Assembly (NCBI RefSeq): GCF_943788075.1
Contig: NZ_CALSOW010000006.1
Coordinates: 1-64,000 of the forward strand
Direction of reading: 5' to 3'
Length of the DNA stretch: 64,000 bases
Source: an uncultured Candidatus Pelagibacter sp.
GTDB taxonomy: Bacteria; Pseudomonadota; Alphaproteobacteria; Pelagibacterales; Pelagibacteraceae
Shown here: in pieces, positions 24,975-34,215 of the stretch
Position numbering within the stretch: position 1 is the first letter of the stretch
Layout of the letters: the number at the start of each line of letters is the position of its first letter
The notes under the pieces: generated by a model
What the model was told of the DNA's origin: nothing
Databases searched by the model: none
What the model saw: only the letters and a program-made list of their open reading frames with translations
Program-made: the position numbers and the translations under genes

Positions 24975-27197
24975 ATGCGATTTATTTTAAGAAAATTAGC
25001 TAGATGTATTTATAGTTTCTTTTTTTTGACCATCTTTTTTAGTTCAAAAATAGTTTATTCAGGAGAGGTTACTATGCCTACATCGTTAACTACTGATACA
25101 ACTGATTTTGTATTATTATCTAGTTCTGGTGTCACTCCAAGTATTTCAGGGTATAGCGGAACTCTTTTAGTTTCTGCTGTTGCTTCTGCTGGGAACATCA
25201 AAATAACCAACACTACAAGTATTAATTCGGCTAAAGGTTATTGTGGATACGATGATAACACTAGTGCGCCTAATCAATGTACTGGCGACTCTCTTACCGA
25301 AATAGGGTTTAGAGGAACACAAGCTAACATTAATAATGCATTAGCAACACTCTCATTTAAAGGAGATGGTTCAACAGGCACAACAATAACTGTTTCTGTT
25401 ACTCCGGCTGGTGATGATGAAACAGTTAATTATAACTCAGTTAATGGTCATTATTATAAATTAGTAAGTGATAATGGTAACTGGGCAGCCGCAAAAACTG
25501 CAGCTGAAGCTTCAACATATGAGGGTTTAACTGGATACCTAGTAACCGTTACTTCTGAATCAGAAAATAATTTTTTAAAATCTAAAATTTCAACAAATAC
25601 TTGGATAGGTGCTTCTGATAATTCAACATATACAACTACCTCTTATAGTGCAGGTGAACCAACTGAAGGTACTTGGCAGTGGGTATCTGGTCCTGAAAAT
25701 GGAAAAACCTTTCATTGTCAAGTTGAGCAACTTAATGGAAGTACTCCACCTCAAATAAAAGCTCCAGCGGCGTCAAATGAATGTTCTGTTGCAACTGGTT
25801 ATTCTTTCATTAATTGGCTAAATAAAGAACCAAATGATCATCCTGGCGTGGGTGCAGGGGATGAAGATTGTGCCCATTTATATGGCACTAGTAGTAAAGC
25901 AGGTAAGTGGAATGACTTGCCATGTACTAACACCGTAGGCGCTTATATTATTGAATATGGAGGCACAGCTGGAGAATCTGCTACTGTTTCAGGTCTAACT
26001 ACTTTGTCAATTAATTCAACTGAATCAGATGATTACAATGTATTTGACGATAAAGAATTAGTTGGGATAGTTGAAGGACAATCAGAAAGTGCAAAAAGGT
26101 TTATTTATAGCTCAACTTATCCTGTTTTAGAGAGGATGGAATGGCATCGAACCACAAAAAAAAATGACAATATTAAATTTCAAGATCTTGGCATAAGTCT
26201 TGATATGACAAGCAAAGGTACCTATCCATATGCAAAATTATTAGATGCATATCTTTTAAAAGGTGATGTTGATAAGGAACAAAAACTTTCTAACAAGAAT
26301 ATTGAAAAATTTGTAAGTGAACTGCCTCTTTCACAATATTTAAAAAATGAATATGGAACATTTACTCAAGAGTGGAAAGTTTGGAGCTCTGGATACTTTA
26401 AAAAAGGTAAAATCAAACTTAAATCAGGTAGCGTAAACCAAAAGTTTGACTCAGATGCCTTAACACTTGGAATAGATAGAATTATTAAGAAAAATACTCT
26501 TTTTGGTATAGCCATTAGATTGCAAGATGAAGATACCGATGTAGGGCAATTAGGTACTAAAATTAAGTCTAATGCAAAAAGTGCAACATTATATTCAAGC
26601 TGGCATAACAATAAATCAACATTTATTGATGGTTTGGTAGGTTATGGATATATTGAAAATGATCTTACAAGAATAGAGGAAGCTAATACTTCTAATACTT
26701 TAACTGGAAATAGAGATGTTAAGCAATATTTTGCTTCAATTAAATTGAATAAAATATTTGATAAAGATAACTTTACATCATTATTCTATGGAAGAGTTGA
26801 TTATGGATTGTCTAAATTAGAAAGCTTTTCAGAGTCAGGCAATATTCAGGCATTAAAATTCGAAGAACAAAAATTAAAAAATAGATCTATTTCAATTGGT
26901 GCTTTAACAAAATATAAAAAAAAAATTAAGAAAGGGTATTTTTTACCCTATGGTAGAATTGAATTTTTTGAAAATTTAACTCCTAATTCAGAAGCTCAGG
27001 CATCATATATTTCTGATCCTAACACCAAATACAATTATACTGTAAAAAAAAACTATTTAAATTCTGTAAAATTAGAATTAGGGTTTGAGTTAAATTTAAT
27101 TGATAGTTGGTATTTTTCAACCTCTTTCAGAAGATTAATTAAAAATAATAAAGATTATGAGAATGAGTTTGCAATTAAAGCAAGTAAACCATTTTAA
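24975..27197 (+). CDS. autotransporter-like surface protein displaying a C-type lectin domain
   Basis: A 740-aa secreted protein with a signal peptide (residues 1-30, ending IVYS). Residues 35-150 form a beta-rich domain (FRGTQANINNALATLSFKGD). Residues 157-332 form a C-type lectin-like domain: GHYYKLVSDNGNWAAAKTAA, YLVTVTSESENNFL, TWIGASDN, INWLNKEPNDHPG, DEDCAHLYG, KWNDLPCTN. The EPN (285-287) and WND (312-314) motifs that coordinate Ca2+ and sugar are both intact. EPN usually goes with mannose/GlcNAc-type ligands. A linker (YPVLERMEWHRTTKKND) and a barrel (KVWSSGYFKKGKIKLKSG to the terminal Phe) complete it. Predicted outer-membrane adhesin or glycan-binding protein. Confidence 0.83.
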   Translation: MRFILRKLARCIYSFFFLTIFFSSKIVYSGEVTMPTSLTTDTTDFVLLSSSGVTPSISGYSGTLLVSAVASAGNIKITNTTSINSAKGYCGYDDNTSAPNQCTGDSLTEIGFRGTQANINNALATLSFKGDGSTGTTITVSVTPAGDDETVNYNSVNGHYYKLVSDNGNWAAAKTAAEASTYEGLTGYLVTVTSESENNFLKSKISTNTWIGASDNSTYTTTSYSAGEPTEGTWQWVSGPENGKTFHCQVEQLNGSTPPQIKAPAASNECSVATGYSFINWLNKEPNDHPGVGAGDEDCAHLYGTSSKAGKWNDLPCTNTVGAYIIEYGGTAGESATVSGLTTLSINSTESDDYNVFDDKELVGIVEGQSESAKRFIYSSTYPVLERMEWHRTTKKNDNIKFQDLGISLDMTSKGTYPYAKLLDAYLLKGDVDKEQKLSNKNIEKFVSELPLSQYLKNEYGTFTQEWKVWSSGYFKKGKIKLKSGSVNQKFDSDALTLGIDRIIKKNTLFGIAIRLQDEDTDVGQLGTKIKSNAKSATLYSSWHNNKSTFIDGLVGYGYIENDLTRIEEANTSNTLTGNRDVKQYFASIKLNKIFDKDNFTSLFYGRVDYGLSKLESFSESGNIQALKFEEQKLKNRSISIGALTKYKKKIKKGYFLPYGRIEFFENLTPNSEAQASYISDPNTKYNYTVKKNYLNSVKLELGFELNLIDSWYFSTSFRRLIKNNKDYENEFAIKASKPF

Positions 27198-27322
27198 CAA
27201 TATCTATAATTTTTAATTATTTATTCGATGACTTTAATTTCAAAATTTATTAATTTAATTAAATCAAATAAAGTCTTTTAATTTAATTTTTTAAGAATAA
27301 ACTCAACTGTAAAGGAGTAAAT

Positions 27323-27697
27323 ATGAGTTATCAATGGGACAATAAAAAACCAACTGCACAAATGCTAGGAAGATGGCAGCCTTTTCATGATGGCCATTAT
27401 ACTTTGTTTAAAGAAATTATTAAAAAAACAGGCCAAGTTTGCATTCAAATTAGAGATGTACAAGGTGTTGATGACAATCCTTTTGATTTTGAGACAGTTA
27501 AAAAAAATATAGAAGAAAAGTTAAACCCTGAATTTAAAGGTCAATTTAAAATAATGATGGTGCCCAATATTACCAACATTTGTTATGGACGCGGCGTTGG
27601 TTACAAAATCGAAGAAATTGAATTATCAAAAGAAGTTCAGGAAATTTCTGCCACAAAAATAAGAGCAAAAATGAGAGAAGAAGGCAAATTAAAATAA
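27323..27697 (+). CDS. nucleotidyltransferase-like (cytidylyltransferase/NMNAT fold) protein
   Basis: A 124-aa Rossmann-type nucleotidyltransferase. GRWQPFHDGHYTLFKEI carries the HxGH-type motif (HDGH), and EISATKIRAKMREEGK carries the ISxTxxR motif of nicotinamide-nucleotide and pantetheine-phosphate adenylyltransferases. It is shorter than typical NMNAT, so the nucleotide substrate is uncertain. A strong ribosome-binding site (AAAGGAG) precedes the ATG. The next gene follows after 6 bases. Confidence 0.82.
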   Translation: MSYQWDNKKPTAQMLGRWQPFHDGHYTLFKEIIKKTGQVCIQIRDVQGVDDNPFDFETVKKNIEEKLNPEFKGQFKIMMVPNITNICYGRGVGYKIEEIELSKEVQEISATKIRAKMREEGKLK

Positions 27698-27703
27698 ACC
27701 TTA

Positions 27704-28483
27704 ATGAGTAGCAATATTAAGATTAAAAAAATTAACAGTGAGATATCTTCAATTATTATTGACGAGCAAAAAACTTATAATTCATTATCGTTTAAAAATT
27801 TAACTGATTTACTTAAAGCTTTTAAAAAACTTGATGCTGACAAAAAAATAAAAGTTATTATTTTAGAAGGTGCTGGCAAAGGCTTTAGTGCTGGACACAA
27901 TTTAAAAGAAGTTAGAGGTTTAAAAAAAAGAGATAAGTACCAAAAGTTATTTAATCTTTGCTCTAAAGTAATGCTCCAAATTGTTGAAGGAAGAAAACCA
28001 GTTATTGCTAAAGTTCATGGAGCTGCGTTTGCTGCAGGATGTCAATTAGTTGCAAGTTGTGATTTAGCTTACAGCACCAATGAAGCATTATTTGCTACCC
28101 CAGGTGTTAATATAGGATTGTTTTGTAGTACTCCGATGGTTGCTGTTAGTAGAAAAATTCATAGAAAACCAATGATGAAAATGTTGTTAACTGGAGAACC
28201 CATTAAAGCAAATTATGCAAAAGAAATTGGATTAATTAATGACTGTTATTCAAAATCAAAATTAAATAATGAAGTTTTAAAAGTTGCAAAAACCATTGCC
28301 TCAAAATCAAATTTAACAATTAAGATTGGTAAACAAGCCTTTTATAAACAATTAGAAATGCCATTAAAAAAGGCTTATGCATATACTAGTAAAATGATGA
28401 CAATCAATATGATGGCAATGGATGCTAAAGAAGGAATTTCTGCTTTTTTAGAAAAACGAAAACCAAATTGGAAAAATAAATGA
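27704..28483 (+). CDS. enoyl-CoA hydratase/isomerase family protein
   Basis: A 259-aa crotonase-fold protein. GAGKGFSAGHNLKEV is the oxyanion-hole and CoA-binding region, and KVHGAAFAAGCQLVASCDLA is the second signature. PGVNIGLFCSTP carries the loop usually holding the second catalytic acid; a Gly-Leu is seen where Glu is often present, as in many crotonase paralogues. The reaction is a CoA-thioester hydration or isomerisation of unknown substrate. It overlaps the next gene by 4 bases. Confidence 0.9.
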   Translation: MSSNIKIKKINSEISSIIIDEQKTYNSLSFKNLTDLLKAFKKLDADKKIKVIILEGAGKGFSAGHNLKEVRGLKKRDKYQKLFNLCSKVMLQIVEGRKPVIAKVHGAAFAAGCQLVASCDLAYSTNEALFATPGVNIGLFCSTPMVAVSRKIHRKPMMKMLLTGEPIKANYAKEIGLINDCYSKSKLNNEVLKVAKTIASKSNLTIKIGKQAFYKQLEMPLKKAYAYTSKMMTINMMAMDAKEGISAFLEKRKPNWKNK

Positions 28484-28680
28484 TGAAAAACAAAAAAAAT
28501 ATTTTAATTATTATTTTTGTTATTTTGGGCATGTATTTTGCTTTAAGTTTTAAAGATCATAATTTCAAAAGAGCTGTTGATGCTTGCCTTGCTGGAAGTC
28601 AAAAATTATCAGAATCAAAAATTACAGATTTAGATAAAGCTCGTAAATTTTGTGAAGATCAGATTAAAAAGAATAAATAA
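28480..28680 (+). CDS. small single-pass membrane protein
   Basis: A 66-aa protein overlapping the enoyl-CoA hydratase stop by 4 bases (ATGA). It has an N-terminal hydrophobic helix (ILIIIFVILGMYFALSF) and a polar tail with two Cys (VDACLAGSQK, ARKFCEDQIKKNK). The tail likely sits in the periplasm. Function unknown. It is followed after 3 bases by the CoA-binding gene. Confidence 0.65.
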   Translation: MMKNKKNILIIIFVILGMYFALSFKDHNFKRAVDACLAGSQKLSESKITDLDKARKFCEDQIKKNK

Positions 28681-28683
28681 TTC

Positions 28684-29119
28684 ATGTCTGAGATTAAGGA
28701 TATTCTCTCAAAAAATAAAACTATTGCAATGATAGGTGTGAGCAAAGATCCCACTAAACCATCGACTATAGTTATGAAATATATGCAAAAATATGGGTTT
28801 AAAGTTATTCCAGTTAATCCCAGAGCTAAAGGAGAAAAAATTTTAGGAGAAGAGGTATATGAAAAAATAACAGACATCAAAGAACCAGTTGATATAGTTG
28901 ATGTATTTAGACCTTCAAAAGAAGCATACGGCATAGCAGAGGATACAGTAAAAATTGGTGCAAAAGTTTTATGGTTACAACTTGGTATAAGGGATGAAAA
29001 GGCCAAAGACTTAATGAAAAAAAATAATATTGAAGTATATTGAAAATAAATGCACCAAGATGGAATATCAAAAATATTTTTTAGGAAAGGTGCAAGCTTT
29101 TCCAGTATTAAGTAATTAA
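28684..29119 (+). CDS. CoA-binding domain protein, one frameshift near the end
   Basis: Rossmann-fold CoA-binding protein (YccU type). AMIGVSKDPTKPSTIVMKYM, VIPVNPRAKGEKILGE and VLWLQLGIRDEKA are the family's conserved segments. The frame stops at 29043, but one inserted base near 29037 hides the normal C terminus, NKCTKMEYQKYFLGKVQAF, which ends PVLSN at a TAA at 29117-29119. Repaired length 144 aa. That stop overlaps the next ATG by one base, as expected for the intact gene. The Cys in CTKMEY is conserved in the family. Confidence 0.85.
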
Positions 29120-29538
29120 TGAATATAGTAAATTTTACACCAATAACTGCCACTTTGGGGGGGATGATAATAGGCCTAGCAGTAGTTATTTTTTTTTTAT
29201 TTAATGGAAGATTAGTAGGAATAAGCGGAATAGCTGCCAATGCATTGTCAGAAAAAAATAATAGATTTGATAATTTGTTGTTTTTAATTGGTTTAGTAAT
29301 AGGCCCCATTCTTTATACAGTTTTTACTAACAAACAGATCAATATTACAATTTCAAATTCACTAATCTTGTTAATTTGTGCAGGCTTACTAGTTGGAATG
29401 GGAACTAGAGTTAGTGGAGGATGCACTAGTGGTCATGGAATAAGTGGTATTGGAAGATTTTCTTTAAGATCTATTATTGCAACCATAACATTTATGATTG
29501 TTGGAATATTAACTGTGTTAATCAAAAATTATATATGA
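29119..29538 (+). CDS. YeeE/YedE family membrane protein, first half
   Basis: A 139-aa membrane protein with about four helices. The conserved SGGCTSGHGISGIGRFSLRS motif of the YeeE/YedE (TsuA-like) family, with its central Cys, is intact. Members import thiosulfate or other sulfur compounds. Here the transporter is split into two genes; the second follows with a 4-base overlap (ATGA). Confidence 0.9.
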   Translation: MNIVNFTPITATLGGMIIGLAVVIFFLFNGRLVGISGIAANALSEKNNRFDNLLFLIGLVIGPILYTVFTNKQINITISNSLILLICAGLLVGMGTRVSGGCTSGHGISGIGRFSLRSIIATITFMIVGILTVLIKNYI

Positions 29539-29948
29539 ATAAATTGATTTCTCTACTTGCAGGTATAATTTTTGGTACTGGATTGGTCATTTCAGAAATG
29601 ATTAATCCCAAAAAAGTTTTAAGTTTTTTAGATGTATTCGGAAATTGGGATCCATCATTAGCTTTCGTAATGATAGGAGCTCTAATTATTTCTTCACCAT
29701 TATTCCATTTAATAAAAAATAATAAAAAACCTTTGCTTGCTGATAGCTTTAATTATTCAAAAAATAAAGATATAAATAAACGACTAATTATAGGAGCTGC
29801 TTTATTTGGAGCAGGTTGGGGGCTTGGAGGACTTTGTCCTGGTCCAGCTATATCATCTATTGCATTATTGAATATAAACTCTATTACATTTGTTGTTGCC
29901 ATGTTTATTGGTTTTTATTTGGTAAAATTTTTTAAATTAAGTTCTTAA
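29535..29948 (+). CDS. YeeE/YedE family membrane protein, second half
   Basis: A 137-aa membrane protein, partner of the previous gene. FGTGLVISEMINPKKVLSFL and GAGWGLGGLCPGPAISSI are the DUF6691-type YeeE/YedE signatures, with the second conserved Cys. The two half-size proteins probably assemble into one sulfur-compound channel in the inner membrane. A persulfide-dioxygenase-like enzyme at 45.4-46.0 kb could act on related chemistry, but it is not linked. Confidence 0.88.
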   Translation: MNKLISLLAGIIFGTGLVISEMINPKKVLSFLDVFGNWDPSLAFVMIGALIISSPLFHLIKNNKKPLLADSFNYSKNKDINKRLIIGAALFGAGWGLGGLCPGPAISSIALLNINSITFVVAMFIGFYLVKFFKLSS

Positions 29949-29964
29949 AATATATTTAAAATTT

Positions 29965-30535
29965 ATGAGTAAAATTTTTTTAGTTTTTGGTCATTATAAT
30001 CAAAATTCTTTTAACGCTGCAATTCGAGATACTTTTAAAAAAACAGCAGAAGAAAAAGGACATTCAGTTGATGTTGTAGATTTATATAAAGATAAATTTA
30101 ATCCAGTGTTTGCTGGAGAAAAACCAGATGATGAAGTTCTTGATCATAGAAAAAGAATTGAAGAATTGTGAGACAATTGTTTTAATTGCACCCATTTGGA
30201 ATTTTAGAATGCCAGCAATTGTTGAGGGATGGATAGATAAAGTGCTTTCTCCTCCTTGGGCTTATACTTTTAAAAAATTAGTTGGAAATTATGGTTATCC
30301 AATTGGTAATCTAAAAGATAAAAAAGCTATTATTTTTTGCACCTATGGATCACCAAGGCTAGCAATTACCACTTTCTTTTTAAATCTACCGATTAGAAGA
30401 TTAAAAAGAGGGGTGTTTCACATGTGTGGCATATATAACATTGTCTATAGAAGATATTTTGCAGTACCCTTTGTTAGCGATGCAAAGAGAAAAGAATTTT
30501 TAGATGATGTTAAAAAAACTGCAAACAATATTTAA
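29965..30535 (+). CDS. NAD(P)H-quinone-oxidoreductase-like flavodoxin, one frameshift
   Basis: Flavodoxin-fold protein of the NQO1/KefF family. The N-terminal FLVFGHYNQNSFNAAIRDTF is the FMN/FAD phosphate loop. One inserted base near 30170 splits the frame, and it continues as CETIVLIAPIWNFRMPAIVE through GWIDKVLSPPWAYTF. PIWNFRMPA and GYPIGNLKDKKA are the usual flavin and active-site segments. Repaired length 189 aa, ending at 30535. Likely a cytoplasmic two-electron quinone reductase. Confidence 0.82.
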
Positions 30536-30980
30536 AGCCCTAATTATCTATTCAATTCTTTTATCTTCATCAACCGCAGAAATCCTAAAACCTAGTAGCA
30601 ATATAAAGCCATCAGAAGTGGTTAAAATCCAACTAAATGGACTTCAAAAAAATGATTTAGATTTTAAAGATAGTGGCATAGAGCAAACCTGGAATTTTGC
30701 TCACCCTAACAATAAAAAAGTTACTGGCCCTTTACCCAACTTTAAAAGGATGATTAAGGGAGACGCATATCAAATGATGTTAGATCACATAAGCCACACT
30801 ATAACAGAGCTTGGAAGTAGCAATAATTGGGCTCAATTTGAGGTGATAATATTAGATAAGAATAAGATCTATCATAAGTTCAATTGGCAAGTCGAAAAGT
30901 ACACCCTTGATGGATTGTTAAAGGATTGTTGGTTGACCACTATGGTCTCAAACCCGATCCCACTAGGGAGTTCAATTTAA
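30504..30980 (+). CDS. DUF4864-type exported protein
   Basis: A 158-aa protein with an N-terminal signal peptide (FKALIIYSILLSSSTAEI). The mature part resembles DUF4864: PSEVVKIQLNGLQKNDL, TWNFAHPNNKKVTGPLPNF and LKDCWLTT. Probably periplasmic; function unknown. The start (ATG 30504 or 30507) lies inside the end of the preceding flavodoxin gene, a 32-base overlap. Confidence 0.75.
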   Translation: MMLKKLQTIFKALIIYSILLSSSTAEILKPSSNIKPSEVVKIQLNGLQKNDLDFKDSGIEQTWNFAHPNNKKVTGPLPNFKRMIKGDAYQMMLDHISHTITELGSSNNWAQFEVIILDKNKIYHKFNWQVEKYTLDGLLKDCWLTTMVSNPIPLGSSI

Positions 30981-30989
30981 TTATCCACA
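30981..30989 (+). promoter_or_regulatory. consensus DnaA box
   Basis: TTATCCACA, an exact match to the E. coli DnaA-box consensus, lies in the 56-base gap before the DMGDH-like gene. A single copy without an AT-rich unwinding region or clustered boxes argues against an origin. It may be chance, since a 9-mer is expected occasionally in 64 kb. Confidence 0.2.
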
Positions 30990-31036
30990 GATACAATTTT
31001 GTTTCGTTATTTCAAAAAATTTAGTAGGAATCGCGA

Positions 31037-33466
31037 ATGAAAACAAAAACTAAAGTCGTTGTAGTTGGCGGTGGAGTTGTAGGAGTTAGTGCTCTTTACC
31101 ATTTAGCAAAAAAAGGTTGGTCAGATGTTGTTCTTGTTGAAAGAAAAGAATTAACTTCTGGATCTACTTGGCATGCAGCAGGATTATTACCTTTATTTAA
31201 TATGAGTTATTCAGTTGGACAACTTCATAAATATGCGGTTGATCTTTATAAAAAATTAGAGGAAGAAACTGGAAAAAATGTTGGCTTTAGTGTTGTATCA
31301 AATATTCGTTTAGCAAGTACCAAAGATAGAATGGATGAGTATCATCAGTACGCTGGTGTTGCCCAAACTATTGGTGTTGATGTTAAATTTTTAACTCCTG
31401 ATCAAGTAAAAGAAATTTGGCCTTTGTGCCATACAGAAGATTTAGTTGGTGCAATCCAACACCCAGAAGATGGTTATATTCAGCCTGCTGATTTAACTCA
31501 AGCAATGGCTACGGGTGCAAGAAATCTAGGTGCAGAGATTTATAGAAACACAAGTGTACTCTCAATGAAACAAACTAAAGATGGTTGGGTTGTTGAAACT
31601 GACAAAGGTTCTATTGAGTGTGAACATATTATTTCTTGTTCAGGAAATTTTGCAAGACAAACTGGTAAAATGGTTGGCTTAGATATCCCAGTTATTCCAG
31701 TTGAACATCAATATATTGTAACTGAACCACATCCTGAAATTCAAAAAAGAAAAAAAGATGGCTTACCAGAAATGGGAGTTCTAAGAGATAGTGATAACAG
31801 ATGGTACATGAGAGAAGAAGCAGGTGGATTAATTTTAGGTCCATACGAGGATGGTGCACCAGCTTGTTATGTTAATGGTCCCTCAAAAGATTCAGAGTAT
31901 GAATTGTTTCAAGAAGATTTAGATAGATTAGCGCCACACATAGAAGGAGCAATTCACCGTGTTCCTGCGTTTGGAGAAGTGGGCGTTAAAAAAGTTTATA
32001 ACGGTGCAATTTGTTATACACCAGACGGTAATCCAATTGTCGGACCTGCATGGGGATTAAAAAACTTTTGGATTAACGAAGGACATAGTTTTGGAATTAC
32101 TGCAGCAGGTGGAGCAGGATGGCAATTAGCTGAATGGATTGTTGATGGTGAACCAACTATTGATATGCTTGGAGTTGAACCGAGACGTTACGGAGATTAC
32201 GCAACCAAATCTTATTTAAAAGCTAAAAATGAAGAAGCTTATAGTCATGTGTTTATTACACATTACCCTGATGAAGAAAGACCAGCTGCAAGACCTTTAC
32301 GAACTTCACCTTGTTATGAAAGAATGAAAGATTTAGGTGCAGTTTTTGGACAAAAATTTGGTTGGGAAAGACCTAATTTTTTTGCAACAGATGGCATGGA
32401 ACAAAAAGACGATTGGTCTTTTAGAAGATCTAAGTGGTTTGATGCTATTAAGAAAGAGTGTCAAAATGTAAAAGATAATGTTGGTCTTTTAGATATGACC
32501 GCATTTGCAAAATGCAGAATTAAAGGTCCAAAAGCTGAAGAATTTTTAGATCATTTAGTTGCAAATAAACTTCCAAAAAAAATTGGAAGAATTGGATTAT
32601 GCCATGCTCTTAATACTAAAGGCGGTGTTCACTCAGAATTTACAATTATGAGGGAGTCTGAAAATAGTTTCTATTTAGTATCTGCTGGGGCAAACTTAAG
32701 ATTAGATCATGACTGGATTAAAAAATGGATGCCAAATGAAGGTGTTACTTTTGAAGATCTAACTAACAGCACAGGTGTACTAGTTGTTGCGGGTCCTAAA
32801 TCAAGAGAGTTGTTACAAAAGGTATCTACTGATGATTTTTCAAATGAAAATTTTAAATGGTTAACTGCACAAAATGTTGATGTTGGATATGCTCCTGTTA
32901 ATGCCATGAGAGTAAACTTTGTTGGAGAATTAGGTTGGGAACTTCATCATCCAATTGAATATCAAAATCATATTTTTGATAAGTTAATGGAAGCTGGAAA
33001 AGGTTTAGGTATTAAACCTTTTGGTATAAGAGCAATGAATAGCTTAAGACTAGAAAAATCATATAAACTAGTTGGTACTGAACTTTCAATTGAATATTCG
33101 CCGTACGAATCTGGGTTAGATAGATTTGTTCATCCTAATAAAGGAAGCTTTATTGGATTAGAGGCTCTTAATAAATGGAGAGAAAAAGGTTTTGATAATA
33201 AACTTATTACTCTTGAAATTCATAACACTAAAGATGCTGATGTTTTGGGAAATAACCCAATTTATAAAGATAAAAAGGTTGTCGGTAGAGCAACAGGAGG
33301 TGAATTTGGTTTTAGATTAGATAAATCAATTGCCCTTGCTATGGTTAAACCAGAGCATGCTAATGTAGGCGACAAATTACAAGTTGATATTTTAGGTGAA
33401 ATGTATGAGGCTACTGTATTAGAAGAGAGTCCATATGATTCTGAAAATAATTTATTGAGAGCTTAA
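31037..33466 (+). CDS. dimethylglycine/sarcosine dehydrogenase-like flavoprotein
   Basis: An 809-aa fusion of an FAD oxidoreductase (DAO) domain and GcvT domains. [20 protein letters not shown] is the FAD dinucleotide fold. [14 protein letters not shown] contains His46, the position that covalently binds FAD in DMGDH/SarDH. From about residue 430 the GcvT part follows ([36 protein letters not shown]). The expected reaction is oxidative demethylation of dimethylglycine, sarcosine or a relative, forming methylene-THF and passing electrons to ETF. The stop overlaps the ETF beta start (TAATG), which strongly supports ETF as acceptor. Confidence 0.93.
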   Translation: MKTKTKVVVVGGGVVGVSALYHLAKKGWSDVVLVERKELTSGSTWHAAGLLPLFNMSYSVGQLHKYAVDLYKKLEEETGKNVGFSVVSNIRLASTKDRMDEYHQYAGVAQTIGVDVKFLTPDQVKEIWPLCHTEDLVGAIQHPEDGYIQPADLTQAMATGARNLGAEIYRNTSVLSMKQTKDGWVVETDKGSIECEHIISCSGNFARQTGKMVGLDIPVIPVEHQYIVTEPHPEIQKRKKDGLPEMGVLRDSDNRWYMREEAGGLILGPYEDGAPACYVNGPSKDSEYELFQEDLDRLAPHIEGAIHRVPAFGEVGVKKVYNGAICYTPDGNPIVGPAWGLKNFWINEGHSFGITAAGGAGWQLAEWIVDGEPTIDMLGVEPRRYGDYATKSYLKAKNEEAYSHVFITHYPDEERPAARPLRTSPCYERMKDLGAVFGQKFGWERPNFFATDGMEQKDDWSFRRSKWFDAIKKECQNVKDNVGLLDMTAFAKCRIKGPKAEEFLDHLVANKLPKKIGRIGLCHALNTKGGVHSEFTIMRESENSFYLVSAGANLRLDHDWIKKWMPNEGVTFEDLTNSTGVLVVAGPKSRELLQKVSTDDFSNENFKWLTAQNVDVGYAPVNAMRVNFVGELGWELHHPIEYQNHIFDKLMEAGKGLGIKPFGIRAMNSLRLEKSYKLVGTELSIEYSPYESGLDRFVHPNKGSFIGLEALNKWREKGFDNKLITLEIHNTKDADVLGNNPIYKDKKVVGRATGGEFGFRLDKSIALAMVKPEHANVGDKLQVDILGEMYEATVLEESPYDSENNLLRA

Positions 33467-34215
33467 TGAAAATCTTAGTCGCCGTTAAAAGAGTTATTGA
33501 TTACAACGTTCAAATAAGAGTTAAAGAAGATGGCACAGGTGTTGTTACTGATAACGTTAAAATGTCAACAAATCCACCAGATGACAATGCAATCGAAGAG
33601 GCAGTAAAGATTAAAGAAAGTGGAAAAGCAACAGAAGTAATTGCTGTAACTGTCGGTGAAGAAAAAGCTCAGGAAACTGTAAGAAAAGCTTTAGCGGTTG
33701 GAGCTGATAGAGGAATTCATGTTAAAGCAGAAGGGATAATAGAACCCATTGCTGTTTCAAAAATTTTACAAAAAATTGTTGAAAAAGAAAAACCAGATTT
33801 AGTCTTCATGGGTAAACAAGCGATTGATGATGATTGCAATCAAACAGGACAAATGTTGAGTGCATTATTAAATTGGCCTCAAGCAACTTTTGCCTCAAAA
33901 ATTGAAGTTAAAGATGGAAAATTAGAAGTTATTCGAGAAATTGATGAAGGTTTAGAAACTATCGAAATCAATACTCCAGCAATCGTAACTTGTGACCTAA
34001 GATTAAATGAGCCAAGATATGCTTCACTACCAAATATAATGAAAGCGAAGAAAAAACCTATTGAGCAAATGAATGCATCAGATCTAGGAGTTGATACAGC
34101 ACCTAAAATACAACAGATAAAAGTAGAAGAACCACCTAAGCGTAAAGCTGGAATTAAGGTTTCAAGCGTAGCTGAACTAGTTCAAAAATTAAAAAATGAA
34201 GCAAAGGTAATCTAA
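33466..34215 (+). CDS. etfB: electron transfer flavoprotein beta subunit
   Basis: A 249-aa ETF small subunit. [40 protein letters not shown] (AMP-binding region) and the C-terminal ETF-beta tail with [17 protein letters not shown] (dehydrogenase recognition loop) are characteristic. It overlaps both neighbours by one base, in the order DMGDH-like, etfB, etfA, ETF-QO. Confidence 0.97.
   Translation: MKILVAVKRVIDYNVQIRVKEDGTGVVTDNVKMSTNPPDDNAIEEAVKIKESGKATEVIAVTVGEEKAQETVRKALAVGADRGIHVKAEGIIEPIAVSKILQKIVEKEKPDLVFMGKQAIDDDCNQTGQMLSALLNWPQATFASKIEVKDGKLEVIREIDEGLETIEINTPAIVTCDLRLNEPRYASLPNIMKAKKKPIEQMNASDLGVDTAPKIQQIKVEEPPKRKAGIKVSSVAELVQKLKNEAKVI

Noticed and set aside
30981..31036. Replication origin
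   Set aside because: Only one DnaA box, no AT-rich unwinding region and no dnaA or other origin-linked genes nearby.
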